Source: Linum tenue (lineage: Eukaryota > Streptophyta > Magnoliopsida > Malpighiales > Linaceae). From it: DNA of 64,000 bases. The stretch's first letter is position 1; each line of letters begins with the position of its first letter. The notes under the pieces are model-generated. The model saw only the letters and a list, made by a program, of their open reading frames with translations, was not told the DNA's origin and did no database searches. Position numbers and translations under genes: made by a program. Shown piece after piece: positions 59,257 to 64,000 of this stretch. The DNA is taken from assembly GCA_946122785.1 (NCBI GenBank), contig CAMGYJ010000011.1, positions 38,218,513-38,282,512 on the forward strand, read 5' to 3'.

Positions 59257-60131
59257 AACTGTAACACCCTACCTTGTACTTTTTACCTAATCAATTTGTT
59301 CATACATTCGCAGCGGAAATAATCTCGGGTGTTACATTAATCCTCAAAATTCAACCAATAAAATTTCGATATGAATTACTCGTGTAATGGGCTAATAGTT
59401 CTTGCAACTTATCCTGCATAATAATTCATCTGAATCAATGCATTCCTAGACATACATATATACTCACAACCATATACATTCTCTTTCATAGCCATAGGCA
59501 CAGTTTCATACTCCACAACTGCATACCTTACTAATACATGTCATAGTCGTCACAACTTACACAACCACACAAATATACACATATTAACTTTCCTCACATG
59601 TGACTAATACTACATCAGAAGCTAGTATGCACATGAAAAACATTCTAAATTTTTTTTTACAATAGAGGTGCAGATCACTGGCCAAAATCCCGAGTAGTCA
59701 TCCAAGCACAGAATAGTTGAAGACCATACCTCATCTTGCCTTCAACTCTTGCTCAGCATCCACCTATACCCTATCTACTGTTGCTGATGATGATCTGCAT
59801 ACACATGGCATAAGCAGAGAAAAAGGATAAAAGAGGGTCAGCTCATGGCCGAGTGAGACAATCATTGCATCGTGGGTTCATAACAGAGTATACCCCTACC
59901 ATACATCTAGCAATCAAGCCAAAACACTAGGATCAGACCCCATCCATCCTCACATCCCAATCCCAATGGGCAAAAGACTCAACCACCTTGACTTATGCAT
60001 ATGCGTCTTATCATGTTTTACTTATAGGCGTCTAGCTACTCCCATGCTAATAACTCTCCGGGGAAACATACCCCACATCCCGTCGGATGTAGTCATACAT
60101 ACCCCAACATCCCGTCGGATGTGGTCATACA

Positions 60132-60767
60132 CAATGCAGTCAAAATCGCGCTTTAAAACTTAAAAACTTACGATTTTACGCTTTTGGGTCACCAAAACGC
60201 TTTCGTTTCCATATAAAAACTTAAGTGTATAAAATCGGACTAAATTGCGCTTTAAAACTTAAAAACTTACGGTTTTACGGTTCTAGTTCACCAAAACGCT
60301 TTACGTTTTTACGCTTTTAGTTCGCTACATGAGTATTCTTTTCATGAAATTAATTATAAAAAGTATATTTTTAAAGTAAATCACTAACAATATGATACAT
60401 TTGAGATTAAAAGATACATACTAGGTACTTGGATGCATTCTACTTCAATAGAGTAATCTAATTCACCAACTAGGGTTTTCCCAAATTCATTAGCATAGAG
60501 GGAAAAGTGGCTTATCATTAAAATTTATGTTTACGAACTTATTATTAAGATGCTATAAGTTGCTCTACTTTAAACATGAATCACATGTATTTATTAACTT
60601 ATCTAAATTCTGTGCATTCATATTTTGCATAGCATATGTCCTACTTAATAGATTTTTAGTTATTTTTCAGTATGCGTCAAAAACTTACGCTTTTACGCTT
60701 TGATTCTACGTTTTACGATTTTACCCCTTTTCCGCTTCTAGGTAGAATCGCGCTTTTGACTGCATTG
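60132..60767. mobile_element. hAT-like MITE, CAATGCAGTC family, copy B (636 bp)
   Basis: The termini are CAATGCAGTCAAAATCGCGC and its complement, flanked by an exact 8-bp duplication GTCATACA (60124-60131 and 60768-60775). It is full length and highly similar to 31387-32018. The complete termini and the exact duplication indicate recent activity of a helper transposase on this family. Confidence 0.93.
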
Positions 60768-62079
60768 GTCATACATACCCCACACCACTATGGGTGTAGT
60801 CATACCCCGACACCACTCTAGGTGTGGTCATATCTCGTGAGAAATCTTCAGTCACCACCACATGAGAGGTGTGACTATCATACTTATCATAATAAAGTAA
60901 TAGCATAGGGAGCCCTAGTTACTATGTAATTGACCATGAGACCACACACTCATATTTGGTATCCTTATACATGATTCATATATCATCTTGCTTAATCATA
61001 ATTCGTTACTTGCACATGTACTTGACTTGGCCATAACTGGCTCAACATAGTTAAAACAGGAGTCGTATAATTGCACTTCCTCGAGATGAACCCTCGTGCA
61101 GGTCATCCTCCTTAAACATCATAATATCATCTTGGGAAGTATATTTCCCCACCTTGGAATCGAAATACAAAAATCATATAAAATCATACCCATTCACCTT
61201 CTCGAACTATCATAAGACATATCAACAATCAAGCTCACAAATTGCAACATATACGCAATCATCAGCATAAACAAGGTCCATAAGGATTAGGGCAAGACAA
61301 TAATATCATATAGCACTCAATGGTTCATCATATAGCACAAATGTTCATACACCGCTAATCATGTCATTCTAGTTCACCTAGGTCAATTCTAAGCATCAAT
61401 ATAATTATCGTGATATGACAAACCCGGTATGTCGTGCTAATTCCTCACCAGTTCTGGTCGTTCAAACACCTGTTTAAGCTTCCGTACTAAAATGTCAATT
61501 TCACGAACGAACCAGGAATTAGAATCCAAGATTATCCTAATATCCCCTGCAGTGTCCCCGTCAATGTTAGTTCTAGGCTCCGGGTCAAAATCCCGATAAA
61601 AACAAATCAAACCCTAGCCAGAGCTAAATTCGGCGATTCCAGCTCCGGCCTAAATAATAGCCGAAATTCATGGATTAGAACTAGAGGATTAATTACCTCG
61701 CTTCAAGAAGCTCGTATATGAAATCTGGGCTCAATCGGGCTTCCGCATACTCTAAAACCCTAATTTGATTTATCGGGAATTCAAAAAATTCCTAATCCAA
61801 AAGCTCATTTTAAAACTCTAAATTGATAAAATACTATGTATAGATGGATTAGGCTTTACTTATAGAATTTTTGGATCAGTAGAGCTCAAGAATCAAGCTC
61901 TGGCATGCTCTCGCCAAAGCTCCCCTGCGCGCTCTGCTTCTCGGCAATAAAGGAAGAAGACGCTTTCGGATGGGGTGGGGAAAAGAAATGGATAGGGGGC
62001 TTTTAATAAGCTCTCCCACCACCTACTTACATTCCTTTGCTTTTGAATTCGTTTTTGCTTTTTATTAGTTATATATATA

Positions 62080-62353
62080 GGGTCAGACTGACGTACGTCA
62101 GGCGTATACTATACGACAGGTATTACTAGTGAAATATCTCTATTTAGATCATGAATTAAATTGAGTTTAGGGTATGATACTATATCCTAACCTCTAATGG
62201 ATAAACCCCAGGCACCGATTTTCAAAACCCCAACCTGAAATTTGATTTAATGAAAAACAAAAATTGACCGTTGAGATCGGCCGGAGCTCATCTAAGTACA
62301 TCTAATGGTTAGATCACCTGTTATATACTATACGCCTGACGCTAGCCTTTGCC
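62080..62353. mobile_element. MULE-type MITE (274 bp)
   Basis: The terminal repeats are GGGTCAGACTGACGTACGTC and the complement of GGCAAAGGCTAGCGTCAGGC, sharing CGTCAGGCGTATA.TATA further in. A 9-bp duplication ATATATATA flanks it (62071-62079 and 62354-62362). The duplication is low-complexity, so its support is modest. Confidence 0.65.
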
Positions 62354-62748
62354 ATATATATATATTATATATAATTAATACGTATACTTATCCGATTGAT
62401 CGATATTCAGGTTTTCGTCGAAATACTATCAAAACACTCAACTTAAATCGCATATTTTTCTAACGACAAAAATATGGGTTTTGCCGAAACGAGATGTTAC
62501 ATATTCTAGGTGAAAAGAGAGAGCAGTCGAAACACAAACACCACACAAAATCTCACAAAGGTTGAGTTATTGACTCCAAAATCAAAGAACACAACTGACT
62601 CAACCGAAGATAAATAGGAAAAGAAATGCAAACCGACTGGTTGGGTTGCCTCCCAACAAGCGCTTCTATCACGCCATGAGCCGGACGTTGGATCATAAGT
62701 TTCGATCCACCCCAAAATCTCCTTGAAGTTGAGGTTCTCATCGATGAG

Positions 62749-63609
62749 TTAGAGTCTCAAGTCACAAGCAGGTGGCATAGCAACTGATGAAAATGGCTTG
62801 TGCCCTTGATGTAGACAAAGTCTCCACCCTCGAGTCCTCTTCTTCTCTTTGTCTGTCGTCTCATTGCCCCAAACTAGATATGACAAAAACGATTGAACAA
62901 CATCGCATCCACCAAGAGGGTCCGATGTCGATGTGGCATTGGTCTGGCAAAGAGACACTGCAAACGAGTCCCTGCCAAGAAGCTCCTTGAATTTTGATGG
63001 AGATGTCACATGTAAGTTATGGTCGGTGCAAGCCTCTTCCACCACAACTTCGTCCTCAGCCTGGACGCCAATTTCCTCATATCCTTCTTCATCCTTCTCA
63101 TCTTCTTCTATGGTAGCAGAAAGGGGATCTTGAGCATGTTGTGCACAAACTTGCTCAATCCACTCTGTTTGCTTCTCTGAGTGATGAACAATCTCCTCCA
63201 TTTCACAGATAAGGGAAGGGTCATGAGGACCAATGGATTGGATTAGAAATTCTATTTTGGGAAAGGATCTCTCATGATCTTGAACAATCTGCTCCATGCG
63301 AAGCCTCAAGTGTTTGTTCGGATCGGCCCATGGAGTGTAGCATGGCTCTGCAGAATTGCCCGTGAAGGACGCATAGCTAACTTCAGCTCTGATGGCCCTT
63401 CTGGTTGTAGGAGGAATTCTTCTTAATAAGGAGATTGTTCTTGAGGTTCCCAAGATATGGTTGTTCTCCGTAGTAGGGGGGTTGGTACTGAAACCCGAAT
63501 CCATAGTCTTCTCCTCCTTGATCGCTCCTGGAAGTCTTGGGCTAATATCACTTGGGTGGTGGTGGTCTGGTGGATAGCCCCAATGGTTGGAGAAGTCATG
63601 AGGATCCAT
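62749..63609 (-). CDS. Gag-like ORF of the non-autonomous LTR element (286 aa)
   Basis: An intact frame begins MDPHDFSNHWGYPPDHHHPS about 120 bp inside the PBS, where gag starts in plant gypsy-type elements. The N-terminal 60 residues are proline-rich. Residues about 75-95 have a YTPWADPNKHLRLRMEQIVQ segment, followed by a charged helical part (ICEMEEIVHHSEKQTEWIEQ) and an acidic stretch (EEDEKDEEGYEEIGVQAEDE). No CCHC zinc knuckle or protease motif is present. Later sequence (SPSKFKELLGRDS, LCLHQGHKPFSS) is also typical of repetitive plant ORFs. It may package RNA as a gag-like protein or may be an unrelated element-specific ORF. The open frame suggests a fairly young insertion. Confidence 0.6.
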   Translation of the reverse strand: MDPHDFSNHWGYPPDHHHPSDISPRLPGAIKEEKTMDSGFSTNPPTTENNHILGTSRTISLLRRIPPTTRRAIRAEVSYASFTGNSAEPCYTPWADPNKHLRLRMEQIVQDHERSFPKIEFLIQSIGPHDPSLICEMEEIVHHSEKQTEWIEQVCAQHAQDPLSATIEEDEKDEEGYEEIGVQAEDEVVVEEACTDHNLHVTSPSKFKELLGRDSFAVSLCQTNATSTSDPLGGCDVVQSFLSYLVWGNETTDKEKKRTRGWRLCLHQGHKPFSSVAMPPACDLRL

Positions 63610-63730
63610 GATTCAGATCTGCACCAACAAAAACAAAAAACACCCAAGTGAAAAGCAAGGGTGGAGAATAAAAACTAAATAAAGAAAAGCTAAATCAACA
63701 AACTTCTGCCTTTCTTAATAATCTGGAAAG

Positions 63731-63748
63731 TCCCCGGTAACGACGCCA
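63731..63748 (-). other. Primer binding site of the large LTR element
   Basis: The minus strand reads TGGCGTCGTTACCGGGGA, one or two changes from the TGGCGCCGTTGCCGGGGA site typical of plant Tat/Athila-type gypsy elements. It lies 6 bp inside the LTR end at 63755, which fixes the element's orientation as minus. Confidence 0.8.
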
Positions 63749-63754
63749 AAAACT

Positions 63755-64000
63755 TGACTCGCTAAAACACAACTCCTAAAAGTGGCCAAGTGTAACCAAT
63801 GAAAGGTTTTGCAGAGTAGTGGAGCAAGTAATAAATATCGAATCCACGAGGTCTCTAGATTTACTATTACTCGGCTTCAGGTTTTTATCTAGCTAATCAG
63901 ATTAAGGTTTGATTAACTAAACTACTCCTACAAGCTACTCTAGGTTAGACTACTAACTACAAGTTGGGAACTCACTTAGGTATGATTCCCCCTAGCCACT
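63755..64000 (-). mobile_element. 5' LTR of the large element (runs out of the window)
   Basis: It starts TGACTCGCTAAAACACAACT next to the PBS and is co-linear with 55056-55300 (GTGGCCAAGTGTAACCAATG, AAGTAATAAATATCGAATCC, CTAAACTACTCCTACAAGCT). It confirms that 55056-64000+ is one minus-oriented element. The far end and the target duplication lie beyond the window. Confidence 0.85.

Larger units (their letters stand above)
59260..62501 (-). mobile_element. LTR of a second retroelement type (about 3.2 kb including two insertions)
   Basis: On the minus strand it begins TGTAACATCTCGTTTCGGC (62501) and ends GGGTGTTACA (59260), with terminal TGTAACA/TGTTACA symmetry, and the PBS TGGTATCAGAG follows at 59256-59246. 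This makes it a 5' LTR whose internal part to the left is almost entirely deleted. Without the nested hAT (60132-60767) and MULE (62080-62353) elements it is about 2.3 kb. No matching second LTR or 5-bp duplication was found, so the right edge is tentative. Confidence 0.55.
57960..63754 (-). mobile_element. Internal region of the large LTR element (non-autonomous, with insertions)
   Basis: It is bounded by the PPT complement at 57960-57977 and by the PBS at 63731-63748. The left 300 bp matches 47824-48128. A second LTR type with its own PBS (59246-62501), a hAT MITE (60132-60767) and a MULE MITE (62080-62353) interrupt it. The only long frame is gag-like (62749-63609). A minus frame at 62741-62506 includes EALVGRQPNQ / WEATQP, a string I have often seen in plant non-autonomous gypsy-derived ORFs. 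No protease, reverse transcriptase, RNase H or integrase was found, so it depends on helper enzymes. Confidence 0.7.

Noticed and set aside
62506..62741. Minus frames with WEATQPVG / LVGRQPNQ as a host gene
   Set aside because: The string is a familiar part of plant non-autonomous LTR-element ORFs and lies between the gag-like ORF and the nested LTR.

Overview
This is nuclear DNA from a flowering plant, most likely a dicot. Coding exons carry GT-AG introns, and the few host genes sit in a large mass of plant-type transposons (CACTA, hAT, MULE, Helitron, L1-type LINE, Ty3/gypsy-like LTR elements). No prokaryotic signature, rRNA or convincing tRNA gene was seen. The species cannot be named from sequence alone.

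Host genes. Only four loci are convincing, all on the minus strand. (1) 5615-6148: the first two coding exons of an oligopeptide transporter (OPT) gene; the rest of the gene is absent. (2) 8614-9915: an R2R3-MYB regulator of the MYB52/54/105/117 type, with an odd R3 repeat and a C-terminal motif displaced into another frame. (3) 33039-35740: a complete eight-exon MYST histone acetyltransferase (HAM1/HAM2 type, 447 aa). (4) 50637-50960: a two-exon gene for a small secreted cysteine-rich peptide (76 aa, six cysteines). A BUD13-like exon remnant lies at 32521-32690, just 3' of the acetyltransferase.

Mobile DNA by region. 1-10.7 kb: three hAT-like MITEs around the OPT remnant and the MYB gene. 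10.74-16.87 kb: a CACTA element with an exact 3-bp duplication, holding gene-like sequence and a second nested CACTA. 17-23 kb: further hAT MITEs and an unresolved GC-rich ORF cluster. 24.4-28.0 kb: two tandem Helitron-like copies with 3' hairpins. 28.5-32 kb: an LTR fragment and two hAT MITEs. 36-41 kb: a hAT MITE, a Pack-MULE-like element carrying GC-rich gene-like DNA, and a MULE with an inverted copy nested inside it. 41.05-46.0 kb: a decayed L1-type LINE. 46.25-64 kb: nested LTR elements, mostly in minus orientation, including a solo LTR (55909-57433, target duplication GTCCC) inside the 3' LTR of a large element whose PBS and 5' LTR lie at 63.73-64 kb.

The least expected observation is in these LTRs. 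Three related LTRs keep similar flanks, but at one internal site they hold blocks of short palindromes whose arms differ completely between copies (TTACG..CGTAA, CACACGG..CCGTGTG, TGCACGG..CCGTGCA), in two of them followed by GCCCG plus the same arm. A fourth LTR fragment at 28.9 kb has a similar block. This looks like selection for dyad symmetry rather than for primary sequence.
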